In this document: in pieces, positions 46,262-55,747 of the stretch | How the letters are laid out: each line of letters begins with the position of its first letter | How positions within the stretch are numbered: the stretch's first letter is position 1 | NCBI GenBank assembly: GCA_910588365.1 | Contig: CAJUQS010000164.1 | Coordinates: 32,158 to 96,157 of the forward strand | From: an uncultured Oscillospiraceae bacterium | Lineage (GTDB): Bacteria > Bacillota > Clostridia > Oscillospirales > Oscillospiraceae | Length of the DNA: 64,000 bases | Direction: 5' to 3' | Program-made: the position numbers and the translations under genes | Notes under the pieces: model-generated | Databases searched by the model: none | What the model was told of the DNA's origin: nothing | Seen by the model: the letters and a program-made list of their open reading frames with translations, nothing else

Positions 46262-46360
46262 ATGGAGGATGGATACTGGAGCCTGTTCTGGCAGACCGGT
46301 GCGCCGGAGTTCTATCTGCTGCAAAAGGAGAACGGCGGAGAGAGGTCCGAACAGGATTGA
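46262..46360 (+). CDS. yqzL: YqzL-like small protein
   Basis: 32 aa, nine bases after GGAGG: MEDGYWSLFWQTGAPEFYLL plus a short charged tail. The pattern W-x-x-F-x-x-TG-x-x-x-x-YLL matches YqzL, which lies between era and recO in Bacillus. Function unknown; easily missed because of size. Confidence 0.82.
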   Translation: MEDGYWSLFWQTGAPEFYLLQKENGGERSEQD

Positions 46361-46395
46361 CGCGCCCCTACGGGGGCGTACATATATGCCAATAA

Positions 46396-46463
46396 GCAAG
46401 GCGAACGCCTTGCGCAAAAAGTTTTTCTTTTGATTCTTTTCTTTGTTCACAAAGAAAAGAATG
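46396..46463. repeat. Composite AT-rich palindromic repeat
   Basis: CAAGGCGAACGCCTTGCGC, AAAAAGTTTTTCTTTTGATTC and TTCTTTTCTTTG/CAAAGAAAAGAA, ending 20 bases before the recO start. Confidence 0.72.
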
Positions 46464-46483
46464 TTTACCGAAAGGGAGCGCAT

Positions 46484-47257
46484 ATGGCACGAGAGCGCAC
46501 AGTTGTAAAAGGCATCGTCCTGCGCAGCGTGGACACCAAGGAGAGCGACAAGATCCTGACCGTCCTGACGGACGCGGGCAAAATCCCGGTGACGGCCAAG
46601 GGAGCCAGGGGCCGGAAAAGCCGGGTGACAGCCTGTACCCAGCTGCTGGCCTACTCGGAGCTGACCCTGAACGAGAGCCGCGGGTGGCAGTACCTGGGGG
46701 AAGGCGCCACCATTGAGCTGTTTGACGGGGTGCGGCGGGACATTGAGCTGCTGAGCCTGGCCAGCTACTTCGCGGAGCTGACAGAGGCGGTGGCCATGGA
46801 GGAGGGGGAGTACGGCGGCATCCTCTCCCTGCTCCTCAACGCCCTGTACGCCCTGGGGAAGCTGAAAAAGCCCCAAAGGCTGGTCAAGGCCGCCTTTGAG
46901 CTGAAGCTGATGGCACTGAGCGGCTTTGAGCCCCTGGCGGACGGGTGCGCGTATTGCGGCAGGCCGGAGCCGGAGAGCCCGGCGCTGGACGTGCGAAACG
47001 GCGTGGTGTGCTGCCAGCGGTGCGGAAAGGGGGGGAATGGTCTGACCATGCCCCTGACGGGCGGGGCCCTGGCCGCGATGCAGCGGGTGCTGTACGGGGA
47101 CCCCAAGCGGCTCTACAGCTTCACCCTGGCGGAGGCGGATCTGAAACGGCTGGGGGACGCCAGCGAGGCCTATGTCCATACCACCCTGGAGCGGGGGTTC
47201 AAGACTCTGGATTTTTATAAGGGCTTACAGGAGCCGGCATGTGGATTCGAGAAATGA
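46484..47257 (+). CDS. recO: DNA repair protein RecO
   Basis: 257 aa from the ATG at 46484, after AAAGGGAG. OB fold at the N-terminus (VKGIVLRSVDTKESDKILTV), helical middle, and a zinc site CAYCGRPEP...CCQRCG (about residues 155-190). Loads RecA with RecF and RecR. Its last 19 bases overlap the next gene. Confidence 0.95.
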   Translation: MARERTVVKGIVLRSVDTKESDKILTVLTDAGKIPVTAKGARGRKSRVTACTQLLAYSELTLNESRGWQYLGEGATIELFDGVRRDIELLSLASYFAELTEAVAMEEGEYGGILSLLLNALYALGKLKKPQRLVKAAFELKLMALSGFEPLADGCAYCGRPEPESPALDVRNGVVCCQRCGKGGNGLTMPLTGGALAAMQRVLYGDPKRLYSFTLAEADLKRLGDASEAYVHTTLERGFKTLDFYKGLQEPACGFEK

Positions 47258-47679
47258 CCATTGACGACTATGATTCACTGTACAAACTCTGGTGCAGTAC
47301 ACCGGGTATGGGACTGAACGACGTGGATGACTCACGGGAAGGGATCCGGCGGTATCTGGAGCGGAATCCCCGGACCTGCTTTGTGGCGGAGGAGGATGGA
47401 CGCCTGCTGGGCGGCATCCTCAGCGGGCACGACGGACGCAGGGGGTACATCTACCACACGGCAGTCGCCGCCGGGGAACAGGGGCGGGGGACTGGCAGGA
47501 TGTTGGCGGAGGCGGCAGCGGAGGCCCTTGCCCGGGAGGGGATCAGCAAGATTGGACTGGTGGCCTTTGCGCGGAACAAGGGCGGCAACCTGTTTTGGGA
47601 GAAATGCGGGTTCGAGGAGCGGAGAGACCTGATCTACCGGAGCAGGGCGTTGAAGGATATGAAACGGATAGACACATAG
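47239..47679 (+). CDS. GNAT-family N-acetyltransferase
   Basis: 146 aa. The acetyl-CoA loop is YHTAVAAGEQGRGTGRMLAE, with ARNKGGNLFWEKCGFEER. The N-terminus MWIREMTIDDYDSLYKLWCS is usual for YpeA-type proteins. Substrate unknown. Overlaps recO by 19 bases. Confidence 0.9.
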   Translation: MWIREMTIDDYDSLYKLWCSTPGMGLNDVDDSREGIRRYLERNPRTCFVAEEDGRLLGGILSGHDGRRGYIYHTAVAAGEQGRGTGRMLAEAAAEALAREGISKIGLVAFARNKGGNLFWEKCGFEERRDLIYRSRALKDMKRIDT

Positions 47680-47825
47680 AGATAAGCATATGGATGCGGA
47701 GCTGCGTGCCGTTTCTTTAGAAGAAAAAGAAACTTATCGTAATCTTTTTAAAAAATATTCCAATATACTATCACAATGTGCGCTGTTTTCCTTCCAGATG
47801 GCGTGACTGCCAATCAAATGACATA

Positions 47826-47889
47826 CGCAAAACGCAGTTTTGCGCCAAAATTCTTTTTTGATTCTTTTTTCTTTTAAGAAAAAAGAATG
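47826..47889. repeat. Composite AT-rich palindromic repeat
   Basis: CGCAAAACGCAGTTTTGCG, TTCTTTTTTGATTC and TTCTTTTTTCTT/AAGAAAAAAGAA, ending 26 bases before mutS2. Confidence 0.78.
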
Positions 47890-47915
47890 TATGCCTCAAA
47901 CAAGGAGGAATTACC

Positions 47916-50300
47916 ATGAGTGAACTGTTTGACAAATCCATACGGACACTGGAGCTGCCGGCGGTGCTGAGGATGCTCGCGGAGCAGACCAACAGCGCCG
48001 AGGCCCGGGAGCGGGCCCTGGCCACCGTCCCGCAGACCGACGAGGAGGACGTGGGACACCTCCAGGACGAGACGGACGCGGCCCGGGATATGATCGGCCT
48101 GAAGGGTTCCCCCGCCTTCTCGGGCATCAAGCCGGTGGCCGAGAGCCTCTACCGGGCCGACCACGGCGGGGCCCTCAACACAAGGGAGCTGCTGGACATT
48201 GCCGGGGTGCTGCGCTGCGCCCGGCGTGTGCGGGACTACTTCAATGACGACGGGAAGAAGACCGCCATTGACTACCTCTTCTGCGCCCTGCGGGGCAACC
48301 GGTTCCTGGAGGACAGGATCTTCACCTCCATCCTGGAGGAGGACGTGATCGCCGACAACGCCAGCCGGGAGCTGGCGGACATCCGGCGGCACATCCGGGC
48401 GGCCGCCTCCAAGGGCCGGCAGATCCTGCAAAAGATCATCTCCTCCCAGAGCTACAGCAAGGTCCTGCAGGAGGCCATCATCACCCAGCGGGACGGGCGG
48501 TTCGTGGTGCCCGTGAAGGCGGAGTTCCGGAGCAGTATGCCGGGCCTTGTCCACGACGTGTCCTCCAGTGGCGCCACCATCTTCGTGGAGCCCATGGGGG
48601 TGGTCCAGGCCAACAACGAGCTCAAGGAGCTGGAGGCCAAGGAGAAAAAGGAGATCGAGCGGATTTTGCGGGAGCTGTCCGCCGAGGCCGCGGGGAGCAG
48701 CAATGAAATCCTCTCCGACTATGAGTTGCTGGTGCGGCTGGACCTCATCTTCGCCAGGGGGCAGCTCAGTTACCGGATGAACGGCAGCAGGCCCGAGATC
48801 CGGCGAAACGGCAGCGTGGTCCTCCGCCGGGCCCGCCACCCCCTGCTGGACTCCGGCAGGGCGGTGCCCATCGACATCGAGCTGGGGCAGAAGTTCGATA
48901 CCCTGGTCATCACCGGCCCCAACACCGGCGGAAAGACCGTGAGCCTGAAAACCCTGGGCCTGCTGACCCTCATGGCCCAGTGCGGGCTCCACGTGCCGGC
49001 GGATTCCGGCAGCGCGGTGAGCGTCTTCGACCGGGTGCTGGCGGACATCGGCGATGAGCAGAGCATTGAGCAGAGCCTCTCCACCTTCTCCGCCCACATG
49101 GTGAACATCGTCAAGATCCTGGAGGAGGCGGACGGCCGCAGCCTCATCCTCTTCGACGAGCTGGGGGCGGGCACCGACCCCATCGAGGGCGCGGCCCTGG
49201 CCATCGCCATCATCCAGCATGTCCGGGACCGGGGGGGCAAGGTGGCCGCCACCACCCACTACGCGGAGCTGAAGACCTTCGCCATGACCACGGAGGGGGT
49301 GGAGAACGCGAGCTGCGAGTTCGATGTGGAGACCCTGCGGCCCACCTACAAGCTGCTCATCGGCATCCCCGGCAAGTCCAACGCCTTCGCCATCTCCCAG
49401 CGGCTGGGCCTGGACATGTCGGTCATCGAGACGGCCAAGGCCCAGATGGACAGCGAGTCCATCCGCTTCGAGGACGTGCTCACCCAGCTGGAGGAGAAGC
49501 GCCAGCGGCTGGAGAAGGATCAGACCGAGGCCGAACAGCTGCGCTTCCAGCGGGAGGCGGACGCCAGGCGGGCCCGGGAGTTCCGGGAGCAGATGGAGCG
49601 GGCGAAGGAGAACGCGCGGACCCGGGGCGAGGCCGAGGCCCGGCGGATCATCCGGGAGGCCAGGGCCCAGGCGGATGCCATCTTTGAGGAGCTCGCCCAG
49701 CTGCGCAGGCAGCAGGAGAAGGCCGCTAACTGGCAGAACGTCAACGACGCCCGGGCCGCCATCCGGGGACAGCTGAACCAGATGGAGGAGGAGCTCCACT
49801 TCGAGGTGGAGAAGGAGCCCATCCCCGCCCCCAGCCGGCCCATCCGGGAGGGCGATCTGGTGGAGCTGGGCGGCACCAGAAAGCAGGCCGTGGTCACGGC
49901 CGTCAATGGAGAGAAATTGCAGCTGCTGGCCGGGAACATGAAGCTGACTGTCAAGGCCAAAGAGGTCCGGCTGGTGGAGGAGGCCGAGGTCCGGGAGAAG
50001 AAGGAGGCCAAGCGGCAGGTGGCCACCAGCATCCGCCTCCAGGGGGCCCGGGCCGCGGTCAACGAGCTGGACATCCGGGGGCTCATGACCGACGAGGCGG
50101 ATCTGGCGGTGGACCAGTTCCTGGACAACGCGGTCATGGGGAAGCTGAACGTGGTCACCATCATCCACGGCAAGGGCACCGGGGCCCTGCGCAAGGCCGT
50201 CCACCAGCAGCTGAAACGGCACCCGGCCGTCAAGGGGTACCGCCTCGGCCGCTACGGCGAGGGGGAGGACGGCGTCACGGTGGTGGAGCTCAGGCAGTAG
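47916..50300 (+). CDS. mutS2: Endonuclease MutS2
   Basis: 794 aa. MutS-like core and clamp, Walker A GPNTGGKT (about residue 334), Walker B LILFDELGAGTDP, a long coiled coil (about 515-620), KOW-like part, and a C-terminal Smr nuclease domain (LDIRGLMTDEADLAVDQFL, HGKGTGALR). MutS2 restrains recombination and, in Bacillus, splits collided ribosomes. Single gene. Confidence 0.97.
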   Translation: MSELFDKSIRTLELPAVLRMLAEQTNSAEARERALATVPQTDEEDVGHLQDETDAARDMIGLKGSPAFSGIKPVAESLYRADHGGALNTRELLDIAGVLRCARRVRDYFNDDGKKTAIDYLFCALRGNRFLEDRIFTSILEEDVIADNASRELADIRRHIRAAASKGRQILQKIISSQSYSKVLQEAIITQRDGRFVVPVKAEFRSSMPGLVHDVSSSGATIFVEPMGVVQANNELKELEAKEKKEIERILRELSAEAAGSSNEILSDYELLVRLDLIFARGQLSYRMNGSRPEIRRNGSVVLRRARHPLLDSGRAVPIDIELGQKFDTLVITGPNTGGKTVSLKTLGLLTLMAQCGLHVPADSGSAVSVFDRVLADIGDEQSIEQSLSTFSAHMVNIVKILEEADGRSLILFDELGAGTDPIEGAALAIAIIQHVRDRGGKVAATTHYAELKTFAMTTEGVENASCEFDVETLRPTYKLLIGIPGKSNAFAISQRLGLDMSVIETAKAQMDSESIRFEDVLTQLEEKRQRLEKDQTEAEQLRFQREADARRAREFREQMERAKENARTRGEAEARRIIREARAQADAIFEELAQLRRQQEKAANWQNVNDARAAIRGQLNQMEEELHFEVEKEPIPAPSRPIREGDLVELGGTRKQAVVTAVNGEKLQLLAGNMKLTVKAKEVRLVEEAEVREKKEAKRQVATSIRLQGARAAVNELDIRGLMTDEADLAVDQFLDNAVMGKLNVVTIIHGKGTGALRKAVHQQLKRHPAVKGYRLGRYGEGEDGVTVVELRQ

Positions 50301-50621
50301 CAGATCCGGCCGGGGGAGGCGGTGGAGCCCGGGAACAGACCGCCTCTCCCCGGCATAGGCTGGAGGGGCCGGGGAGAGGATAATCCTGCCGCTTTCGGGG
50401 AATACTTGCCATGGACATATGGGTGCGCCGCGCCGCCGCACTGGAAGTACAGGGGATTACGCGTATTTTCTCGCAAATTGAAATGGAGAAAGTCTGTTCA
50501 TGCGGCTAATTTTGTTAAATGTGCCCTTGACGGGTCAAGAGAAATTTGCTAACATATAGTATACATTCCCGAGCTGCGAACAACCATATGCAGATTGAAA
50601 CATGAAGAGGAGATAAGGCCT
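50301..50621. other. mutS2-ptsH intergenic region
   Basis: 321 bases. A GC hairpin GAGGCGGT/ACCGCCTC (50316-50346) follows mutS2 and could terminate it. The right part is AT-rich with the ptsH promoter. No gene seen. Confidence 0.6.
50527..50555 (+). promoter_or_regulatory. ptsH promoter
   Basis: TTGACG (50527-50532), 17 bases, TAACAT (50550-50555). Confidence 0.55.
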
Positions 50622-50888
50622 ATGTATACTCAGGAAGTCACTATTAACAATGAGGTTGGTCTGCACGCAAGACCTGCCACCTACTTCATCCGTAAGGCCA
50701 ATGAGTTCAAGAGCGGCATTTGGGTAGAGAAGGATGAGCGCCGGGTGAACGCCAAGAGCCTGCTGGGTGTCCTGTCCCTGGGCATTGTGAAGGGGACCAC
50801 CATCACCCTGATTGCTGACGGATCCGATGAAAAGGAGGCCGTCGAAGCCTTGGCTGAGCTGGTCCGTTCCGGCGAGTTTGGCGAGTAA
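50622..50888 (+). CDS. ptsH: HPr family phosphocarrier protein
   Basis: 88 aa from the ATG at 50622. His15 (GLHARPAT) for PEP-dependent phosphorylation and Ser46 (NAKSLLGVLSLGI) for HPr kinase are both kept, so it can act in sugar transport and in catabolite control; a Crh-type protein would lack His15. No enzyme I gene follows: it is a single gene with its own terminator. Confidence 0.94.
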   Translation: MYTQEVTINNEVGLHARPATYFIRKANEFKSGIWVEKDERRVNAKSLLGVLSLGIVKGTTITLIADGSDEKEAVEALAELVRSGEFGE

Positions 50889-50904
50889 GTGCATGACGGA
50901 TGAA

Positions 50905-50938
50905 AGACTGTTTCGGTGACGGAACAGTCTTTTTCTTT
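50905..50938 (+). terminator. ptsH terminator
   Basis: AGACTGTTTC (50905-50914) with GGAACAGTCT (50921-50930), then TTTTTCTTT. Confidence 0.9.
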
Positions 50939-50965
50939 ACTCCGGGTTTTCGGCGTATCAGCGCT

Positions 50966-51001
50966 TACAGCTGTATTCAAACAGGAGTACAGGTTCTTAT
51001 T
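50966..51001. repeat. Remnant of an AACCTGTATTCA-type element
   Basis: AGCTGTATTCAAACAGGAGTAC and AGGTTCTT: only the two ends of the element seem left. Confidence 0.4.
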
Positions 51002-51083
51002 TCTTCAGAGCCACAGCAATTTATGCGGTATGCTGCTTCATGTTTCCCTCTTGCGGCTGGTATGAGAAACGGCGGTGTGGTGA

Positions 51084-51169
51084 GTTAAAAATATTTCACA
51101 TTCCGCTATTGACAAAGCACAAAGTGAGTGATATATTTATAACGCCTCAAAAGTTAAAAATATTTCACA
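51084..51169 (+). promoter_or_regulatory. Promoter flanked by 17-bp direct repeats
   Basis: TTGACA (51109-51114), 17 bases, TATATT (51132-51137). The sequence GTTAAAAATATTTCACA stands at 51084-51100 and again at 51153-51169, on each side of the promoter, the second just downstream of the expected transcript start. Probable operators of the XRE protein at 51591. Confidence 0.78.
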
Positions 51170-51183
51170 CGGAGGAATGGAAC

Positions 51184-51639
51184 ATGAAGTCAAAGGTGAC
51201 ATTAAAGGAAACAGTCGGAACAAAAATGATCTATGCGCTGCTCCTTGTCTGTTATTACTGGATTTGGGCAAGACGGGATTGGCATTCGTATTATGAGACA
51301 ATCCAGAATGCGGTTGCCATTTTCACCATCGTGTTTTTCGCCATGCGGGCAATCCGCGTCCATAAGTACAGCAAAGAGGAGAAGGACGAGCTGGCAATTC
51401 AAAATTTACGCAGAATAGATGCGATCGGATTGAAAATTATGGTGGCTGCCGCCAGTATCATTGCCTTTGCATGTGCCGTCCAAATGATAGATGGAAGAAC
51501 GGCGGGCTATGCACTTGTTGGAATGATATTCATATTATCTGTCCTGCGATTCATCATATTCTGCGTGATGGACAGTAATGGAGATCTGACATGGCCCTTA
51601 AAACAAAGGTCAAAGAATACCGGGAAAAAGCAGGATTAA
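51184..51639 (+). CDS. Hypothetical membrane protein paired with an XRE regulator
   Basis: 151 aa from the ATG at 51184, eight bases after GGAGG. Four TM helices (about 14-31, 39-57, 83-103 and 109-129) and a charged loop HKYSKEEKDELAIQNLRRID. No family named with confidence; such membrane-protein/XRE pairs are frequent in Firmicutes. AT-rich relative to neighbours. Overlaps the XRE gene by 49 bases. Confidence 0.75.
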   Translation: MKSKVTLKETVGTKMIYALLLVCYYWIWARRDWHSYYETIQNAVAIFTIVFFAMRAIRVHKYSKEEKDELAIQNLRRIDAIGLKIMVAAASIIAFACAVQMIDGRTAGYALVGMIFILSVLRFIIFCVMDSNGDLTWPLKQRSKNTGKKQD

Positions 51640-51794
51640 AACAGAGCGAACTGGCAGAATTGGTACACGCAAGACGTGAAACAATTGTCCACCTGGAAAA
51701 CGGGAGATACAATCCGTCGCTGAAGCTGGCAATGGATATTGCAAAGGTGTTTCATGTGACGGTGGAGGACCTGTTTGAGTTTACAGAAAACTGA
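51591..51794 (+). CDS. XRE-family HTH regulator (small Cro/CI type)
   Basis: 67 aa. Helix-turn-helix LKQSELAELVHARRETIVHL, then ENGRYNPSLKLAMDIAKVFH and VEDLFEF, the compact form of YozG-like regulators. Translationally coupled to the membrane protein. It likely represses its own operon at the 17-bp repeats. 55 bases before uvrC. Confidence 0.9.
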   Translation: MALKTKVKEYREKAGLKQSELAELVHARRETIVHLENGRYNPSLKLAMDIAKVFHVTVEDLFEFTEN

Positions 51795-51849
51795 TCTGGC
51801 GGCACAAGGCCGGATGGGGACATTCCGGACTGCCGGGAAGGACGGAGTT

Positions 51850-53679
51850 ATGACCAAGGAGGAACTGCTGGAAAAGGCCAACAGCCTGCCCCTGGCGCCG
51901 GGGGTGTACCTGATGCACGGCAAGGACGGATCGGTCATCTACGTGGGCAAGGCGAAAAAGCTGAAAAACCGGGTGAGCCAGTACTTTCAGGCCGGCCGGG
52001 GCCACAACCTGAAGACCCAGACCATGGTGAGCCTGGTGGATACCTTTGACACCATTATCGTGGGCAGCGAGTTCGAGGCCTTGGTGCTGGAGAACGCCCT
52101 GATCAAGCAGTACATGCCCCGCTACAACATCCTCCTCAAGGATGACAAGGGCTACCCCTTCGTGCGGCTGAGCCGGGAGAGCTACCGGAAGTTCTCCATT
52201 GTCAGCCGGGTGGAGAGCGACGGGGCCCGCTACTTCGGCCCCTACGGCGGGCGGCTGGAGACCCGCTCCGCCCTGGACGCCATCCGGAACGCCCTGCGCC
52301 TGCCCACCTGCGGCAAGAAGTTCCCCCGGGACATCGGAAAGGAGCGGCCCTGCCTCAACCACCACATGGGGCGCTGCGACGGCTTCTGCCGGCCGGAGAT
52401 GACCCGGGAGGAGTACGAGCGGCGCATCGAGCTGGCGGAGCAGCTGCTGGAGGGAAAGGTGCGGCTGGTAACGGCCCGGCTGGAGCGTGAGATGAATGAA
52501 GCGGCGGAGGATCTCCGGTTTGAGGAGGCCGCCGCTCTTCGCGATCGGATCCAGGCCATCAAGGTGCTGGGGAAGAAGCAGAAGGTCATCGCCGGGGTCT
52601 GCGCCGACACGGACGTGTGGGGCCTCTACCTGGAGGCCAAGTGCTGCTACGCGGTACTCCACTACGAGGAGGGGCAGCTGACGGGCCGGGAGGCGGAGCT
52701 CTTCACCGCCTCCGCCCTGGACGACCCGGGGGAGATCCTGTCCGCCCTGCTCCTGCAATACTACGGCGGGCGCTCCGCCCTGCCCGGGGAGGTGTACCTG
52801 CCCGCGGAGATCGAGGACCAGGAGGTCCTGGAGCAGCTGCTGACGGAGAAGGCGGGGCACAAGGTGCGCCTCCGGGTGCCCCAGCGGGGGGACCGGGCCC
52901 ACGTGCTGGCGCTGGCCGAGGCCAACGCCAGGGAGGAGGCCGAGCGCCAGACCTCCAGCCAGGAGCGCAGCGATCGGACCCTGGATCTGCTGGGGAAGCT
53001 GATGGGCCTGGAGGAAGCTCCTTCGTTACTGGAGTCCTACGACATCTCCAACACCGGCAGCGAGGACATCGTAGCCTCCATGGTGGTTTTCCACGGCTCC
53101 CGGCCCGCCAAGGACCGGTACCGGCGCTTTCGCATCAAGGGCCTGGAGGGGCACCCGGACGACTACAAGTCCATGGAGGAGGTGCTCACACGGCGGTTCA
53201 CCCACTACATGGAGCAGGACAAGAAGTTCATGCCCCTGCCGGATGTGCTCCTCATCGACGGCGGCGAACAGCACGCCATGGTGGCCCGGCGGGTCACCGA
53301 ACGCTTCGGCCTGGCCATCCCCATCTTCGGCATGGTGAAGGATGACCGCCACCGCACCCGGGCCCTGGTCACACCCGAGGGCCGGGAGATCGGCATCAAG
53401 GCCAACCAGGCCGTTTTCTCCCTCATCGGACGCATCCAGGAGGAGACCCACCGCTTCGCCATCACCTACAACCGCCAGAGCCACGGCAAGAGTGTCCGGG
53501 GCTCCACCCTGGACGAGATCCCCGGCGTGGGCGCGGCCCGGCGAAACGCCCTGCTCAAGCACTTCAAAAGCGTCAAGGCCGTCAGGGAGGCCACTGTCCA
53601 GGAGCTGGAGAAGGTGGTCCCCAAAAACACCGCCGCAGCCGTGTACCTGTGGGCGCATCCGGCTCCCGGCGAGGAGTAG
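51850..53679 (+). CDS. uvrC: Excinuclease ABC subunit C
   Basis: 609 aa from the ATG at 51850. GIY-YIG nuclease (GVYLMHGKDGSVIYVGKAKK, residues about 18-37), UVR motif (AAEDLRFEEAAALRDRI), RNase H-like C-terminal nuclease (LIDGGEQH) and a terminal helix-hairpin-helix (IPGVGAARRNALLKHF). Makes both incisions in nucleotide excision repair. uvrA and uvrB are not in the window. Confidence 0.97.
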   Translation: MTKEELLEKANSLPLAPGVYLMHGKDGSVIYVGKAKKLKNRVSQYFQAGRGHNLKTQTMVSLVDTFDTIIVGSEFEALVLENALIKQYMPRYNILLKDDKGYPFVRLSRESYRKFSIVSRVESDGARYFGPYGGRLETRSALDAIRNALRLPTCGKKFPRDIGKERPCLNHHMGRCDGFCRPEMTREEYERRIELAEQLLEGKVRLVTARLEREMNEAAEDLRFEEAAALRDRIQAIKVLGKKQKVIAGVCADTDVWGLYLEAKCCYAVLHYEEGQLTGREAELFTASALDDPGEILSALLLQYYGGRSALPGEVYLPAEIEDQEVLEQLLTEKAGHKVRLRVPQRGDRAHVLALAEANAREEAERQTSSQERSDRTLDLLGKLMGLEEAPSLLESYDISNTGSEDIVASMVVFHGSRPAKDRYRRFRIKGLEGHPDDYKSMEEVLTRRFTHYMEQDKKFMPLPDVLLIDGGEQHAMVARRVTERFGLAIPIFGMVKDDRHRTRALVTPEGREIGIKANQAVFSLIGRIQEETHRFAITYNRQSHGKSVRGSTLDEIPGVGAARRNALLKHFKSVKAVREATVQELEKVVPKNTAAAVYLWAHPAPGEE

Positions 53680-53684
53680 GCAGC

Positions 53685-53745
53685 CATACTTTTTCTTGAA
53701 AGAAAAAGTATCAAAAAGAACTTTTTGGCAAAACTCCGTTTTGCC
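53685..53745. repeat. Composite AT-rich palindromic repeat
   Basis: ATACTTTTTCTT/AAGAAAAAGTAT, CAAAAAGAACTTTTT and GGCAAAACTCCGTTTTGCC, immediately after uvrC. Confidence 0.8.
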
Positions 53746-53779
53746 TGTCCCCCTTCGGGGGTCTTGGGAGATAGCAGGT

Positions 53780-53806
53780 CCCCGGAGAGATAGACGCTCT
53801 CCGGGG
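53780..53806. terminator. Stem-loop downstream of uvrC
   Basis: CCCCGGAGAG (53780-53789) with CTCTCCGGGG (53797-53806). No long T-run. Confidence 0.55.
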
Positions 53807-53875
53807 GCCGAACCTTTGCTGGGGGTGGTTTACCCGCCCTTTAAATCTTATCAGTAAATATTACGTGTCAACTAC

Positions 53876-53912
53876 AAGCAAAGCCCGGAGTTTTGACACT
53901 CCGGGCCTTGCT
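53876..53912 (-). terminator. Probable glyS terminator
   Basis: Hairpin GCAAGGCCCGGAGT/ACTCCGGGCTTTGC read leftward, followed by a T-containing stretch. Confidence 0.6.
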
Positions 53913-53925
53913 ATTTGATACCATA

Positions 53926-53990
53926 AGCGAAACGATAGTTTCGCGCAAAAAGTTCTTTTTTGATTCTTTTTTCTTTCAAGAAAAAAGAAT
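53926..53990. repeat. Composite AT-rich palindromic repeat, reverse orientation
   Basis: GCGAAACGATAGTTTCGC, AAAAAGTTCTTTTTTGATTC and TTCTTTTTTCTT/AAGAAAAAAGAA, directly after the glyS stop in its direction. Confidence 0.8.
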
Positions 53991-53997
53991 GACTGCC

Positions 53998-55419
53998 TTA
54001 ATACGCCAGCTTTTCGGCCAGGTACGCTTTCAGCTCGCTGATAGGCATACGGACCTGCTGCATGGTGTCGCGCTCCCGGACGGTGACGCAGTTGTCGGCG
54101 GGGGTCTTCTCATCGCCCACGGTCTCAAAGTCCACAGTGATGCAGAAGGGGGTGCCTACCTCGTCCTGGCGGCGGTAGCGCTTGCCGATGCTCCCGGCGT
54201 CGTCGAAGTCCACCATCCACTCCTTGCTGAGCTCGGCCTGGATCTCACGGGCCTTTTCGCTGAGCTTCTTCGACAGGGGCAGTACGGCGGCCTTGAAGGG
54301 GGCGAGGGCGGGATGGAGACGGAGGACGGTGCGCACGTCGTTCTTCTCGGCGTCCACAACCTCCTCGTCATAGGCGTCCACCAGGAAGGCCAGGACCACA
54401 CGGTCCGCGCCCAGGGAGGGCTCAATGACGTAGGGGATATAGCGCTCATTGGCCTCCTGGTCAAAATAGGACTGGTCCTTGCCGGAGGTGGTCTGATGGG
54501 CGGTCAGATCGAAGCTGGTGCGGCTGGCCACGCCCCACAGCTCGCCCCAGCCAAAGGGAAAGACAAATTCAAAGTCCGTGGTGGCGTTGGAGTAGTGGGA
54601 GAGCTCCTCGGGGTCGTGATCCCGAAGGCGCAGATTCTCCTCCCGCATGTTCAGCCCCAGCAGCCAGTCCTTGCAGAAGTTCTTCCAGTAGCTGAACCAC
54701 TCCAGCTCCGTGCCGGGCTTGCAGAAGAATTCCAGCTCCATCTGTTCAAACTCCCGGGTGCGGAAGGTGAAGTTGCCCGGGGTGATCTCGTTGCGGAAGC
54801 TCTTGCCCACCTGGCACACGCCGAAGGGAAGCTTCCGGCGGGTGGTGCGCTGGACGTTCTGGAAGTTGACGAAGATGCCCTGGGCGGTCTCGGGCCGGAG
54901 GTAGACGGTGTTTTTGGCGTCCTCGGTGACGCCCTGGAAGGTCTTGAACATCAGGTTGAACTTGCGGATGTCGGTGAAGTTGTGCTTGCCGCAGGAGGGG
55001 CAGGGGATGTCGTGCTCCTCCACAAACGCCTTCATCTCCTCCTGGGAGAAGGCGTCCACCGGCTTGCCCAGATCAAAGCTGTTCTCAGCGGCCCAGTCCT
55101 CAATGAGCTTGTCGGCGCGGAAGCGCTCCTTGCACTCCTTGCAGTCCATGAGGGGATCGGAGAACCCGCCCACGTGGCCGGAGGCCACCCACACCTGGGG
55201 ATTCATGAGGATGGCGGCGTCCAGGCCCACGTTGTAGGGGTTCTCCTGGACGAACTTCTTCCACCACGCCTTTTTCACGTTGTTTTTCAGCTCCACGCCC
55301 AGAGGACCGTAGTCCCAGGTGTTGGCGAGGCCGCCGTAGATCTCGCTTCCGGCGAAGATGAAGCCCCGGCCCTTGCACAGGGCCACGATTTTCTCCATGG
55401 TCTTTTCGGTGTTCTTCAT
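53998..55419 (-). CDS. glyS: Glycyl-tRNA synthetase (alpha2 type)
   Basis: 473 aa, the single-chain homodimeric form (GlyQS-like), not the tetrameric GlyQ+GlyS. Features: [18 protein letters not shown], motif 2 [20 protein letters not shown], motif 3 [13 protein letters not shown], and a zinc-like CPSCGKH. The anticodon domain is at the C-terminus. Expression is under the T-box at 55470-55715. Confidence 0.97.
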   Translation of the reverse strand: MKNTEKTMEKIVALCKGRGFIFAGSEIYGGLANTWDYGPLGVELKNNVKKAWWKKFVQENPYNVGLDAAILMNPQVWVASGHVGGFSDPLMDCKECKERFRADKLIEDWAAENSFDLGKPVDAFSQEEMKAFVEEHDIPCPSCGKHNFTDIRKFNLMFKTFQGVTEDAKNTVYLRPETAQGIFVNFQNVQRTTRRKLPFGVCQVGKSFRNEITPGNFTFRTREFEQMELEFFCKPGTELEWFSYWKNFCKDWLLGLNMREENLRLRDHDPEELSHYSNATTDFEFVFPFGWGELWGVASRTSFDLTAHQTTSGKDQSYFDQEANERYIPYVIEPSLGADRVVLAFLVDAYDEEVVDAEKNDVRTVLRLHPALAPFKAAVLPLSKKLSEKAREIQAELSKEWMVDFDDAGSIGKRYRRQDEVGTPFCITVDFETVGDEKTPADNCVTVRERDTMQQVRMPISELKAYLAEKLAY

Positions 55420-55469
55420 GTCAGTACGCTCCTTTTGATAATAGTTTTATTGTTGGCCAAAGGGGCGGA

Positions 55470-55715
55470 AAATAAAAGAGAAAACGCCCCGAGCCAACCG
55501 GCTCAGGGCGAACAAAAAGTCCGTGGTTCCACCTGAATTCGGGCGTATGGTATCTGTGCCCGCACTCTCCGTCCGTAACGGGGACAACCGGCGGGACATT
55601 TCCTCCCCGCAGCTCCAAGGCGCCTTCGCCGCGTCAGACGCAGGGACTCGCACCAACCGTCCCCTCTCTTAGCGCATTCAAGCGGCTACTCTTCCTTATC
55701 CAAGCCTGTTGGTTT
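55470..55715 (-). promoter_or_regulatory. glyS T-box: Glycine T-box leader of glyS
   Basis: Read leftward: AGAGTA in stem I, specifier GGC (Gly) at 55622-55624 in GAAGGCG, T-box core GGTGGAACCACGG at 55521-55533, and terminator CGCCCTGAGCC/GGCTCGGGGCG (55485-55510) with a T-rich run. Uncharged tRNA(Gly) should prevent termination. Confidence 0.9.
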
Positions 55716-55718
55716 TGT

Positions 55719-55747
55719 ATTCTACCATCTTTCCTGTGTGCTGTCAA
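55719..55747 (-). promoter_or_regulatory. Promoter of the glyS T-box transcript
   Basis: TTGACA (55742-55747), 17 bases, TAGAAT (55719-55724). Confidence 0.78.

Noticed and set aside
47874..50441. 855-codon leftward frame opposite mutS2
   Set aside because: Antisense of a clear mutS2; begins and ends in repeats and is compositionally a shadow.
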